NCBI GenBank assembly: GCA_018340375.1
Contig: JAFFJZ010000007.1
Coordinates: 8,618,001 to 8,682,000 of the forward strand
Source of the DNA: Gonatopus flavifemur
Taxonomy: Eukaryota > Arthropoda > Insecta > Hymenoptera > Dryinidae
DNA: 64,000 nucleotides
Reading direction: 5' to 3'
Numbering within the stretch: position 1 is the stretch's first letter; every line of letters begins with the position of its first letter. A model generated the notes under the pieces. That model was given only the letters and a program-made list of their open reading frames with translations. It had not been told where the DNA came from and ran no database searches. Both the position numbers and the translations under genes were made by a program. Shown piece by piece: positions 48,843 to 60,400 of the stretch.

Positions 48843-51800
48843 ATCCCGAGTGAATGATGAAAAAATACAGGCACCCGGTGAACGGCCAATGGTCTTCAAG
48901 ATTTACTCGACTTACCACCAATCGAGGTATTAGAATCGAAAACCACTTTGAACGTACAAGATGCAAGAGAGGCGGGGCTCGTAATGATAACCCATCACAA
49001 AGTAAATGCTGCAATTACCGCCACTCGATCTCTTCTTCTTTTTCCTTCCTCTCCTCCTCTTTCTTCTTCTTCTTGTTCTTGATCTTCGATGCCGATTTAA
49101 ATCGAGTCAATAATATTTTGAAATATGCATACATCGACTGTTGCGTACGTTCACATGGTATTTGTGAATTTGAATCTGGAAAAAATAATTCAAACTCATG
49201 TTTCTGATGTTGTTTTGATATTGAACTTCCTGGTTCGAAAAATATGCATTTTTTTAATTCATTTTCTGGAGCGACTTATTAAGATTTATGAATAATTGAA
49301 TGTTGAGAGGGAATTTCATAAATTCATATCCTGCAGACAGAAAAATTTCACTCTGAGAAAGTGAGTTTTCACTCTTTGAGGGTGAATTTTTCACTTCAAG
49401 GAATTTAGAGAGTTGATCTCACAGTTCATCCCTGGAGAGGGATTCAGAGAAATTCCTAAAAATATCAGGGAAATTGAAGAAAATTCAAACAAAATTGGAT
49501 TCAGAAAATTCTTTGATCACAAGTTTTTATAAAAATTTAGAGACTCGCATCAAAATTGAGAAATTAATTCTAAGGGATTCATAATGGTGCAGAAATATTC
49601 CAAGAAATCCAAAGGCACCTGGAGAATATTCTCTAAAACTTAGTTTGAATGATTCAGGAAAATTCATAAACATTCTGAGAAATTCAAACAAATCCGGAGA
49701 AAGCTTTGAAATCTGAATAAATAAAATTCCGAAGGGCTTAGACAGATTTAGAGAGATTCAGAACAGTTCAGAAGGATTCAGACAAACTGAAAGTTTCAGT
49801 CAAATTCGGAAAAAGATTCTGAAATCTAAGTACATAGGATTTGGAGAGATTCGCAAAGATTTAGTAAAAGTTTCAAAAGAATTCAGAGAGAGTTGAAGAG
49901 ATTTATTAGAATGCATCACTATCTGCGACAAACCTTTAAATCCTTTTGAATGACTCTAAATTACTCTGAATCTTCCAAAAAACTGCCCCAATACATAGCG
50001 AGATTTAGAAAAATTTTTTTCACCACGGAGATTAGATATATTTCGTATATAAATCATGTATTTTGAAAACTTCAATCGTTCGATCGAATGTTGATAGAAA
50101 ATACCAAAATTCTATACAAATTTCATATAAATTGTATCCCATAATATTTCATACCATTTTTATACGATTCGTGTATGAACTTAAAAGTTCTATTCATCTT
50201 CGCTTTCAGTTTAGAAACAAACCCTTGGCAAAACAGGTTCACCGTTACCTTCTTTATCTCGGTTAAAATCAAACGAAGCTCCTGAACAATGCTTTTATTG
50301 CTTAAGACGCCAGTCAGGCGGATTGGTAGACAACATACGACAGGCGGTAATGAAAAAGGGTCACGAAAAAAGAGAAAAAACTCATTAGGAACAGATAAGC
50401 CTGATATTCGTTAGTAATTGATAAAGGATTCCTGCATTTTTCCCTACTTAGGACTGCTACAAAATGGAATGGAATGGAATTTTTTTTCAATACATCATCA
50501 CAAAATAGCAGGCAAAACTAAGACGGAAGTAGTGAATCCTTGGTATCTTGCTGGAATGCGATTTCTGAAGTCGGTACACTGGAAAAAATATTTATTTGTC
50601 CATCATTTGATTAAGCTGAATATATTATTAATCCTTCTCTCCAAATTCAAATCAGTGACATCTCACTATTTCTGCAGTTAAAAGTCGACCACTGAATGCA
50701 ATCAATGAAATCTCAGAGAATAATCACTGGTTATGCAGTTGGAAGTGTTTCTGACTAATTGAATCAGTAAGATTTCACTGCAATCAGTGAAATTTCACTG
50801 TTTCAAATTTAGAGAGTAAGAAATATTCTATAAAGAAAGGATAAATAAACTATTTATTCAGGGAGAAGAAATTATTTGTCGGAGTAGATCGTTGTTGAAA
50901 TATCAATCATCGCCCGTTGGAAACAGATCAACATTCGTGTTGTGATTATTCAGAACTTTATAAATAAGTTCATTATTAGTTTATAAATAAAACGATTCAT
51001 CGCTCGTGATTCATTTCTCCCGTGAAAATGAAAAATCTTGCCAATAATTTCCCACAAAACAAAGAACATTTCAATTCGATGTACGTTCACACAACGTTCT
51101 TGAATATTTTATTCTCTTGGGATTCAATGTACAAAAAATGTACAGAACATCCCAGAAATTTTCTCAATCTATTCACTAATCCAAATCACAAAATTCTTTT
51201 TTATGCAATAACAATAAATGATTTATCTTCCAATTACTCTTTCCAGAATACGTGGGTTTTATTTATTTGTTGCATAAGATATCCGCGTAAGCGTTATGTT
51301 TATGTTTGCATTTTAATTTCCGATAGCGATGAAAAACGATTGCATTGCTCCAAAGATATATACAGTGTCGGTGCTGGTATTCATCAATACCAATCATCAA
51401 CGATCAGAAGATTCCCAGAAATGTGAAAACACTCCCATTATATCACAATAGTCTTATTTTTCAAACAGTCGGGAAAATGATTCAAATATCCCCACTTCGA
51501 TTACGAGTTCTGAACAAAAGTTTGGAACTCAGCTGAGTGATGATTAGTATCTTATAAGATACAAAATTCCAGTTCCAAGACTCAGTCTCTGTGGCTTCAA
51601 ATGAATATTCGTTAGTATAAAAGAAAACCTGATTTTCAAAAACATGGAGAGCTGACCAAATCACGATAAAATGATTAACGATAGAACAATTCAAACGATT
51701 CGATGGATGCAAGGTAACACGGTTCAAGGATACAAATCACTCTTTTTCCAACCTTGATTTCGCTCGGTTCGTAATCTTAGACAGCCAATAGGACGAGAAA

Positions 51801-54658
51801 TATAATACAAACGTGATTATTCGCAATAATAAATCCATTGTTTTATATAAACTGGTTCACGACATGCATCATTGACATTCGATTCCCTTAGGGGAAAAAC
51901 AAAAGCATTCTACGTCGACACGTTGTGCAAATTCACATAATTGTGATTATTTTAACGTCGCATAGAAGTTTTTTCCTCTTTTCCCTTGGTTTTTGATCGA
52001 AATGAAAATTAATCGTGCGCATATTTTCAAGTTTTTCAACTATTTCAACGCAGGTGCAAAGCGGATGTACTTGACAGCAACAAAGAGAAAGTTATACAAA
52101 ATTATAACTTGAAAAGGGAATATAAATGAGCTTTTCTTCCTCAGTCCGCAAATTATTTCTATGTCGGGTTAAAATGCTTCATTCTCGCTCGTAGTAATGA
52201 GCAGTAGTACCTGCTAGAAAATATAGAAGCGTTTTATGAATTTAACACTGATATGCTTCCATACGAGAATTTTGACATAAAAATTGTTGTCCGACTTTGC
52301 GATTGACAGTACTATCAATAATTGTTTTTATAGAAAATTTATCAAGTTTATATCAAATTTTATAAAGTTTTATAAAATTCCACATGAACTCGACAAATTT
52401 TCTATAAAAAATCACTATTGTCACAGCAAATCCATTCAAAAACTGCCAAACTTGCAAATCGATTTTATCCGGAATTACCTTCACGTTGCTTCTGCATTGA
52501 GCCACGGATTTTTCTCCTGAATTCCACGTGGAGGCAAAGTTCTCCATCGTTGTTAGTGCTGTACGGGTGATTATATTAGATTATTTATGAAGATACTATT
52601 ACTGTTCGAAAAAAAAACCCCGTAAACTCAAGTCAAATGAGATTTGGCAAGAACACTTTTCAAACAGCTCATTGAATCTCACCAAATCCAATTGAAAATT
52701 TTCAATTTGGCTTCAATCAGAACATTGTACCAGATTCAATGAGATTTGCCAAAATCAAATAGATTCCTTCAACGAAGGAAATTCATCATTCATGTATGAT
52801 GTTATATCAACATTTGGTAGCTCTAGAAATTCAGGATTCTTAATAACTCAATTCATCAAGTATTTCTATCATTACTTCTATCCATCACTGTCTCTTTACA
52901 ATAAACCCAACAGTACCAGTTTGATCATCCCTGATAATTACATTTTGTTCACCTATGAACAAAGAAAACATTGCTTGTTTTCATATCATGAACCTTCCAT
53001 CTGAAATCACGTGAATCGTTTCCAATTATTACGGTATCTGATGGACACAGATGGATTCTAATCTCACGCGAACTGGAAGATATATGTTCTTAGGTACACA
53101 GATTTTAAGTTTTCTTTTCATTCTGATGGCTGGATTAAACCAGTAGTTAAATTGTAATCCGTAATTAGTAGAAGAAAAGAAAAAGAATACGAACGGAATG
53201 TACAAACGAAAAATCCCAAGTCATCTGTTCTCCTTCACGTCGAATTGCTTTCATTTTGAATATTTTATTCCCGAGGAAATGAAATTATCTAACGAAGAAA
53301 TTCTATTAAGAACCAATTGAAATGAAATTGTTCATTTATAGACATTTCATTAAATAAAACACAGTTGATTTAATGACATTTCGAAAAAACAGTATCGCAC
53401 GTATCATGAAAATTGACCGCTTTCCATTATCTGACAAACATATATTTGTTTCAAAAGCTGTCCGTCGCAGCAGGCAGTGGAACAATACTTTATTCAATCC
53501 GTAATGAACGTTTCCAACATGATATATGCAATTGAATACGACAGGATTCATTCATAAACTATATTCTCCGCCAATCGAACTTTGTCGGTCATTTTTAATG
53601 GAAAATTCTTTTCACGCACGATTGGATACACAAAGCATTTCCATAATATACAATAAAATAGTACAATAGATAAGTTATCGATGCACGATGCATTGAGGTT
53701 CAAAAACATTGATAACGACCGCTATTGTTATTTAATTTCTTTATCTTTCGGTCTTTAAGAAAAAGCATAATACGGAGTGCTGAGTTGATTTCAAAAATAT
53801 GAAGATTTTATAATCTGTATAGATAAATATTATTCTATTGACACTTCTCTCTTTTTCTCTCCAGCTAATGTGATCTATCCAGTGTATCCTGAAGTATTTT
53901 GATGCTATTGCAACAGTTGCTTGTGTCAGATAACTTATTAAAGGTCAGTGATAAACGGAACCCCAGCGAATCAACACTTCCACCTCCTCGGAGATTCAGC
54001 ACGACACTCGCCACGATTCTCTATTTGCCTTATGTTTCGTAATGTTTATTGAGTTCACAATGTGCCGATTACGAATTGTCACAACACTGGAAACAATGGA
54101 AGGACTTTTAACTCACATATACCATGTTTTTTGTAGAATTTGTATTCAAATTTTTTTCCCCATTCCTAAGAAGACACGAGATGCCAGCCAAATCTTTCAT
54201 ATAAGATTTATGTAATATGCCTTGATATTTTTGAAATACAGAAGTATTTCTGAAAAATCTTAAACAAAAAATATGGTTAGGGTTCCAGCGCTGATATCCT
54301 CTCAACTCAAATATTGTATAGCAATTGTACCTTCATTTATTTTCCTCTAAGGGAAAAGTTAATTGAAAATATTGATTTGCAAAACAAATCATTGAAACTC
54401 TCTTCATCTAATGATAATGTTCCCTCTGAATATTGTGTTATTATCGACGAACGTTTTAATAGACTCAGTATTCATTTAACTATCAAGAGAATATCAGTGT
54501 TACCATCTGATCACATTTTTTCTTTCAACCAAAATGTGATTGGATGATGAAGCTTCTCTTATTGCAAAGATTGCAAATCCCAATTCATCGCAATACCGAT
54601 TAGGAACATTCATAACAAACTTCTCACAGAATAAAATTGCAAATGAATTCATATATCA
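48843..54658. other. Intergenic DNA between PNP and PDCL
   Basis: No gene recognised. Contains a pyrimidine tract (49027-49090), a degenerate GATTCAGA/AAATTCAG repeat field (about 49430-49900), a CAGTGAAATTTCACTG-type inverted repeat near 50640-50810 and an AATGAGATTTGG repeat block (52630-52780). The longest frame (51022-51426, 134 codons) has a noise-like composition. Confidence 0.45.
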
Positions 54659-54664
54659 TTTATT
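54659..54664 (-). terminator. Probable PDCL poly(A) signal
   Basis: AATAAA on the minus strand, about 190 bp downstream of the PDCL stop codon, a typical spacing for an insect 3' UTR. Confidence 0.5.
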
Positions 54665-54855
54665 TCTAAAATTCCTAAATGGCGATGATAATTCATAATA
54701 AAAAATAATATAAGTTGAATATGAAAATGATAATTATCATACATCATAATACCATGGTCACGTGAAATATTGCAATTTCACAAAATAAACAAATGATTGT
54801 AGTGAAAAAATGACGATTTACATTTGAGAGATTCATGAAACATGAATTGATACTT

Positions 54856-55082
54856 TCAATCTCCATCCGAAGAATCGTTCTGTGAAATGATGGCAGGTAC
54901 ACACTTTCTGTCATTAAGAATTCCATTTTCTATTAAAAAGTTTTCCACGTCGGAGGCATAAAAGTCATTCCCCAAGTGTTCCGAAAGCTGAATGAAGTTG
55001 CCAACCATTTGGCCTTTCTTGTACACTAATAAAGCAGGTACACCTTGTTGTTTGAAACGTTTACTCAATCCAGCTACAGATC
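54856..55082 (-). CDS. PDCL: PDCL terminal coding exon 3
   Basis: Second half of the thioredoxin-like domain (GVPALLVYKKGQMVGNF, LGNDFYASDVENFL) and the acidic C-terminus ending SSDGD, stop TGA. Acceptor TTGCAG; 227 bp keeps phase with exon 2. Confidence 0.95.
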
Positions 55083-56467
55083 CTGCAACATTTAAAAAAT
55101 AATTTCAGTCGTACCATCGTTGACAATTGAATAGGGGATCCAATGAATAAAAATTTACCCAAAATTTTACAGAATTTCACATGAGGATAATCTTTGGCCA
55201 ATGAAATCAAACATCCATTCATCGCTTCACAGCCAGGAATATTGTTTTCGTAAATGTGAACTACGACAGTGACGGACTTATCCTCTTCGTCTACTGCTTT
55301 TAAGAACTGATCAGCAGTTTCTAAATCGACGACCTCTCCGAATCGCAACTTCTTCGCCTGCATCAACATCTCTTTCATTCTCTTCTTTTGATATTCGAGA
55401 AGGAAGTCATCGGACAGCAAACTCGCCATTTCCGGATCAGTCTCCAATAATTTATCCTTTTCTTCGTCTAACGTGGTTCGGCAGGTGAATGCTAGTTTCT
55501 TAATCAGTTCCAACTGTTCTCTTTGTTTTTCTTTCATTTTTTCCACTTCTAATTCTTTGAAACGTTCCCAATCCTAAAACATATATATCCTTTCATAGAT
55601 GTCCATCTTTCCACACATAAAATGTAATGTTTACTCTCCCTTTGTAGGAATATCCTATAAAATTTCTATTCAAATACCACTGAATTTCATTGAAACCTAT
55701 TCAATTTTCCACTGAACTAGGTAGTTTTGTTTGTCAATTCTACATTTATTTATTTATTGACCATCATCTAATACATAGGAAAACTAATCAATGTGAATCA
55801 ATACAATAATACAGTTCTAGGAGAACATGAGCTTTGCAAATTAATCTCAGATTGATTTTGAGAATGTGTGAGTTTAATAAAAGCTCATTTAATATTCCAA
55901 TTTTTATGTTTTTAATGTATCTGCATTGAACATTCTTTAGGGCTTCGTGTTCTCTCAGAGAGTTTTGGAAAAAAATAAATCACTGTGATGATACTAGTAG
56001 GATTGCCAATTTGGCAACCTTTAACCAACTTTCCCAAAGAAGATGAATTTTGTAATGATAAGTTTGAGTACAATTGGAACTGAAAAACTTGTTAGACATC
56101 TTTATAATTGACAATATTTGTAAAGATATTATTAAAACCTGCATCAAAATAGATGTCAAGTGATTGAAAGCTAATAAAACTTGAATAAAAGGAACAAAGG
56201 GGAAGCGGTGTTCACCTTAAGAACCCCTTTTGGTCCGGTATTACTAGATGTACCATCCCACTCAGAAAAATCTGGTAATGCTGAAGTTGTTTCTGGAATA
56301 GGTTTTCGATCATCATCCAAATCCGCAGACTCATCAGAATCATTGCCCTCATCTTCGCTGGAACTGCTGCAATAATAATGCAGTTTTTCCCCTAATATTT
56401 TATCCTCTAAAGTAGACATATTCGCTGCAAAATTCCTGTTACAATACACTTTGTCATTATTACTCAT
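54856..56467 (-). CDS. PDCL: Phosducin-like protein (PDCL/PhLP1 type)
   Basis: Co-chaperone that works with the CCT/TRiC chaperonin to fold and assemble G-protein beta-gamma dimers in the cytosol. Coding exons: 56216-56419 (to 56467 if the upstream ATG is used), 55159-55573, 54856-55082; all GT-AG and in phase, 281 residues from the preferred start. Seen: N-terminal STLEDKILGEKLHYY and acidic SSSSEDE run, the NTGPKGVLKDWERFK motif typical of PhLPs, a charged helix, then a thioredoxin-like domain (about 150-260) with VVVHIYENNIPGCEAMNGCL and GVPALLVYKKGQMVGNF, and an acidic tail. The ATG at 56419 is preferred because the family's conserved start begins there and it has A at -3; the ATG at 56467 adds 16 residues with no known counterpart. 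It is divergent from LENG8. Confidence 0.95.
55159..55573 (-). CDS. PDCL: PDCL coding exon 2
   Basis: 138 codons plus one base. Begins DWERFKELE after acceptor TTTTAG and ends KFCKIL plus the first base of Gly (donor GTAAAT). Contains the charged helical part and the first half of the thioredoxin-like domain. Confidence 0.95.
56216..56467 (-). CDS. PDCL: PDCL coding exon 1
   Basis: N-terminal acidic segment up to GPKGVLK. Donor is GTGAAC right after an AAG codon. Two in-frame ATGs, at 56467 and 56419; the inner one matches the start of vertebrate PDCL (LGEKL.YY followed by a Ser/Glu/Asp run). Confidence 0.93.
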
Positions 56468-56776
56468 TCGTTACGATACATAAAAAATATGAAAATATTT
56501 CAGACAAAAGCGTGCAATTGATTGTTCTCATTGTTACCTCACGTTGTTATGAAGATAAAAGATGAACACAGTTTACAAACAAGTGGAAAAAGACTTTCAG
56601 TATTGATTTAATGGTTCGTCGATGACCGAACTCTCGTGAAATATTCACGTTTTCATTGCTTCTTTTTCAAAGAAAACTTCTCCGCACGACAATGTTAAAA
56701 AATCCTTGAATTGAATTCGGAAATCTAAAATATTCTTAACGCTTCCAAACGTCAAACGTTGAATGATTCCATCCAT

Positions 56777-56917
56777 TCAATTCCATGCACGATTCTTTAA
56801 GGTCTGTTTCCATAGATTATGTTGTTCTAAACTCGTCAAAACATCGCGAACGGATCGGATGAGATCATCCAGAGAAAACGTACAAGACTTGATTTTTCCA
56901 CCACCTCCGCCGTTCAT
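56777..56917 (-). CDS. Candidate 46-residue microprotein between PDCL and LENG8
   Basis: A closed ORF (ATG at 56917, TGA at 56777-56779; an in-frame TAG lies six codons upstream of the ATG). A poly-Gly start (MNGGGGGK) is followed by a segment that looks like an amphipathic helix, FSLDDLIRSVRDVLTSLEQ, then HNLWKQTLKN. The ATG has A at -3. Composition and pattern look protein-like, unlike the Lys/Ile/Phe/Asn-rich noise ORFs elsewhere in the window. I recognise no family. It sits 310 bp upstream of the PDCL ATG on the same strand, so it could be a stand-alone gene, an upstream ORF on the PDCL transcript, or a coding exon. Conservation is the deciding test. Confidence 0.4.
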   Translation of the reverse strand: MNGGGGGKIKSCTFSLDDLIRSVRDVLTSLEQHNLWKQTLKNRAWN

Positions 56918-56962
56918 TTGACATTTTGCACTCTAATGATTAGATATCAAGCACATTTTCTT

Positions 56963-57157
56963 TTAGAACTGCAATGCCATTGATGAATATGTTTTGCAGT
57001 CTTGTTTTAAACGCACCCACTCTCCACCCACGCAAAATTGACATGAAGACGAACGCGCAGAAGTCGAAAATTCGGTTCTGCGCATTTCGTCCGAAATGAA
57101 AATTCCAGTTAACGTGTATTGAACGTTTTTATCTGCATTCATCAGACTTTTAGACAT
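56963..57157 (-). CDS. Possible 64-residue small ORF in the divergent promoter
   Basis: ATG at 57157 with A at -3, ending TAA at 56963. Contains a CQFC pair and RLKQDCKTYSS, with no recognised domain. It lies just upstream of the 46-residue ORF on the same strand and overlaps the probable LENG8 promoter/5' UTR on the other strand. It may be chance coding in a relatively GC-rich promoter. Confidence 0.2.
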   Translation of the reverse strand: MSKSLMNADKNVQYTLTGIFISDEMRRTEFSTSARSSSCQFCVGGEWVRLKQDCKTYSSMALQF

Positions 57158-57297
57158 TTTAACTAAAATCTAAATATCGTTTCGGATATATTCGTATTCT
57201 TAGGTGTGTAGAACATTCAATTTTTCATTTTAAATCGTGTTGGACTTGATTAGTGACGGGAACTGTAAAATATTTATTTCCTAACTTTCTGCACGTT

Positions 57298-57440
57298 ATG
57301 TCAGAAAGCGAGGCTATAGCGTCACATCAGAAGAAACAGCAGCAGCAGCCATTTCAACTTAGAGGAGCGGATTCAATGGCTAACATGGCGTGGCAGTATC
57401 CTTCACCTAATAATATGCATATGTATCCTCCTTACGCAGG
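57298..57440 (+). CDS. LENG8: LENG8 coding exon 1
   Basis: Residues 1-47 plus two bases of Gly48. Starts [13 protein letters not shown] and includes [19 protein letters not shown]. Donor GTAAGA. The start is the first ATG of the frame. Confidence 0.9.
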
Positions 57441-60400
57441 GTAAGAATCGTTCAAATATTATTTGGAAAAGCTTTTTCGTAACTTATATGTGTACCATTG
57501 TACAATACACAATTTTCACTAGTAAAAATTACGACTTACGTATACGCGCGTAGGTACATCGATGGTTATAAATACATTTTTATTTTTATGATTCAAATTT
57601 GACCTGATTTTTTCTAATACATTATTCTAGAATCAACTGTTATGAAATTTAATGTTGAGTACAGAATTTTATTTGTGCATATAAGACTCATTTATCCTTT
57701 ACTTGTCCTTCAAAAGTTCCAAGCACTCTTGGTTTTTCATATACACATTTAGGGCAGAAAAACTCACAAGGTCAGATTGGTTTATTTTATTCTGAAAGAA
57801 TATTTCAGTGTATATTCAGTTCCAATATATATCTTGGAATTTCTTGTCTCCAATTGAAACAGATTTGACTTGTAATTCTTACATTGGTTTGAAATTTTTC
57901 AATTGCAATTATTCAGTATTGCACTCTTGAACTTGCTTGATTGAATTGTGAGCGAGCAATCTGTAAGCATTCTGATTAAAATAAAACCAGAAAAATTGAT
58001 TCAGAGGTTTTTAGAAAATATTTTGAGAATACCGATTTTTTGAAATTATTTACACTTATAAAGATCTTTCGGGATCAAATTGCATAAGTGACACATTTTT
58101 TTGGAAAATAATACAAGTTAAATTTTGCCACAAGTAGTGAAATTTGAGTTGTATTATTTTACAAAAACATGTATCACTTCAGTTGTATGGAGAGTGTTCG
58201 CTCTAATCTTACTTCATGATACACTGTGAAGAGTGATTCTCGTAAATTACCTACATCAAATTGAGAAAACACAATTTTTTGTTTCAAGTACTGTGCTCAG
58301 CATCGTCTTCTCACAGAATTTGTAAATTATGTACGCTTATTGTGAGAAATTTTATTATCTACATTGACCATAAACAATTTATGAAATTGTGTAATAACAC
58401 CACGCCGAGTGTAGGAATTCTACAAAAAACTTCATTTCTCAAGAAATATGTTTTACAGTGCGAAAAATAAAACAAAAACAATGAAAACACAACTGATATT
58501 TAATAATCTCTTTTTTTTTTGTTACAGTCAAATGTACGGTTCAGGGTATAACCATCAAGGGCAGATGTTTTATTATCATCACGCGATGATGCCTGGCTAT
58601 GGACAGCCTTTTAATCCACAACATATGCAACAGCAGCATCATCATCAGCAGCAGCCGCAGCAACAACAGCAAGCACAGCAACAGCCGCAACAACAGGCAC
58701 AACCTCAACAGTCGGCGCAACAGCAGCCGCAGAACGCTCAAGGAGGTAATCAAGGAAAACAGCCTCAAGTTCCGCAGCCTCCTATTCCTGGTACACCAAT
58801 GTCTTTGGACGATGATTCCGACCTTCCACCTCTCCCTCCAGGGCCACCACCACCGTCGAATACACAGCCGCCTCAACAATCTAACAATCAATCCCAATTG
58901 TCGATGCAGCAACAGCAGCAACACCCTCCTTTCATGTACAATTCTTTCCCCTACAATAATTGGAATGGAATGCACAGTGATAACTCTTCTCGTGAGTAAT
59001 TGAAATAATATGAAAAATCAGAAATATAACAAGTACAATTGTAAAATATCATTTTAAACGTTTTTGTTTGTTATTTATGTTTTCAGAATACAATGGACAG
59101 ATTCGTTTCAACCTTCCTAACAAAAAGACGGGATTAGGTTTCAGCCCTTCTGGCAACAGCGGAGCGGCTAAGAAAAAACGTAAACGCAATAAAAATCTCG
59201 CGGCGCAAATGAATAACAGTAATTTTCAACAGACTAATTCCCCATCAAACTTTATGTCTGGATCGAATTTGAAAAATGAATTACCGCCATTACCACCCAC
59301 GACGACACAGCGCGAAACTCCGATTCCTCCGCCACCGACAGAAGAAACTCCCGAACCCGCGGCAGTAACTTTACCGACAACATCGACGATAACTGCGACA
59401 GCAACAACCACAACAACAAAAAATAATACAAATAACTCATCCAATAACAAACCCACAGGAACGGTGGTGGTGCCGCCTCCTCCCTCTGTCCCAGCTTATC
59501 CAAATCCAGTCAACGATTGGCCAGACAGTCTGCAAAAGTACGTCAATCGTTGTTACGAAAAATGTAAAACACCCGTCGACAAGGACCAGGTTGAGATTAT
59601 TCTGAAAGGAAAGATCACAAGAGCTGCCAACGATGGGTCTCTCTGGGTGAAGGATTGGGACAAGGAACCCCTTCCGAGTATACACAGCGAGCGCATGACG
59701 ATGACCATAAAACCACAAAATCCGTCACTGAAGATTGGGAGTAATCCACTGAACGCACAGCAGGGAGGCTTGCGCAAGCCAGGCCTCTCTACGTCCTTAG
59801 GGGCTAGGCTTGGGGCTCGTCTCTCTGGTGTTAATAGTAATAGTAATAGTACTCATTCGAGGCGATCGAGGTCACGGTCTAGGTCTAGTAGATCGAAATC
59901 TAAATCGAGATCAAGGACAAGATCAAGATCGAAATCTCGTTCACGTACTCGAAGTCCACCCTCGCGTAAATACAGACGGAGTACGTCGTCGTCCTCCAAT
60001 CACAGTGATTACGATTATAAACCGTTAAAAGCTTCTTCAAGAAAATCTTCTCGCGGCAACAAACAGAATCATGGAAGCAGTGGCGGAAAGAAAGCCAGAA
60101 AAAATAAGCAGGCTAAATCCCATTTCTATTCCGAATTTGGTTTAGGAAATGCAGATGAATTGGGAACGAAGGAGAAACTACAGCAGAGAGCGGCGAGATT
60201 TAACGATACTGTTTCTAGGACTGTCATCAATGGAGTCAGGGATGACATTCCTATGGAGTTCGATTTCACTGGACTTCACATTGTTGGGACTTGTAAAGAT
60301 CTCGAAAAGCCTTATTTACGTTTGACTTCGGTAATTTTCTCTTCGATTAATATTTTTTTGAATTTGAATAATGAGTATTCGTTCACATGAATTTCTACTT

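Larger units (their letters stand above)
56468..57297. promoter_or_regulatory. Head-to-head promoter interval of PDCL and LENG8
   Basis: 830 bp between divergent start codons (878 bp from the inner PDCL ATG). More CpG-rich than the surrounding DNA, with no TATA box at a convincing position for either gene, as is common for bidirectional housekeeping promoters. It contains the two minus-strand small ORFs. That the promoter is shared is inferred from layout. Confidence 0.55.

Noticed and set aside
51022..51426. 134-codon plus frame in the PNP-PDCL interval
   Set aside because: Phe/Ile/Asn/Lys/Tyr-rich noise composition, no splice support, no recognised motif.
58541..58975. 144-codon Leu/Arg-rich minus-strand frame
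   Set aside because: Antisense shadow of the CAG/CAA-rich LENG8 exon 2.
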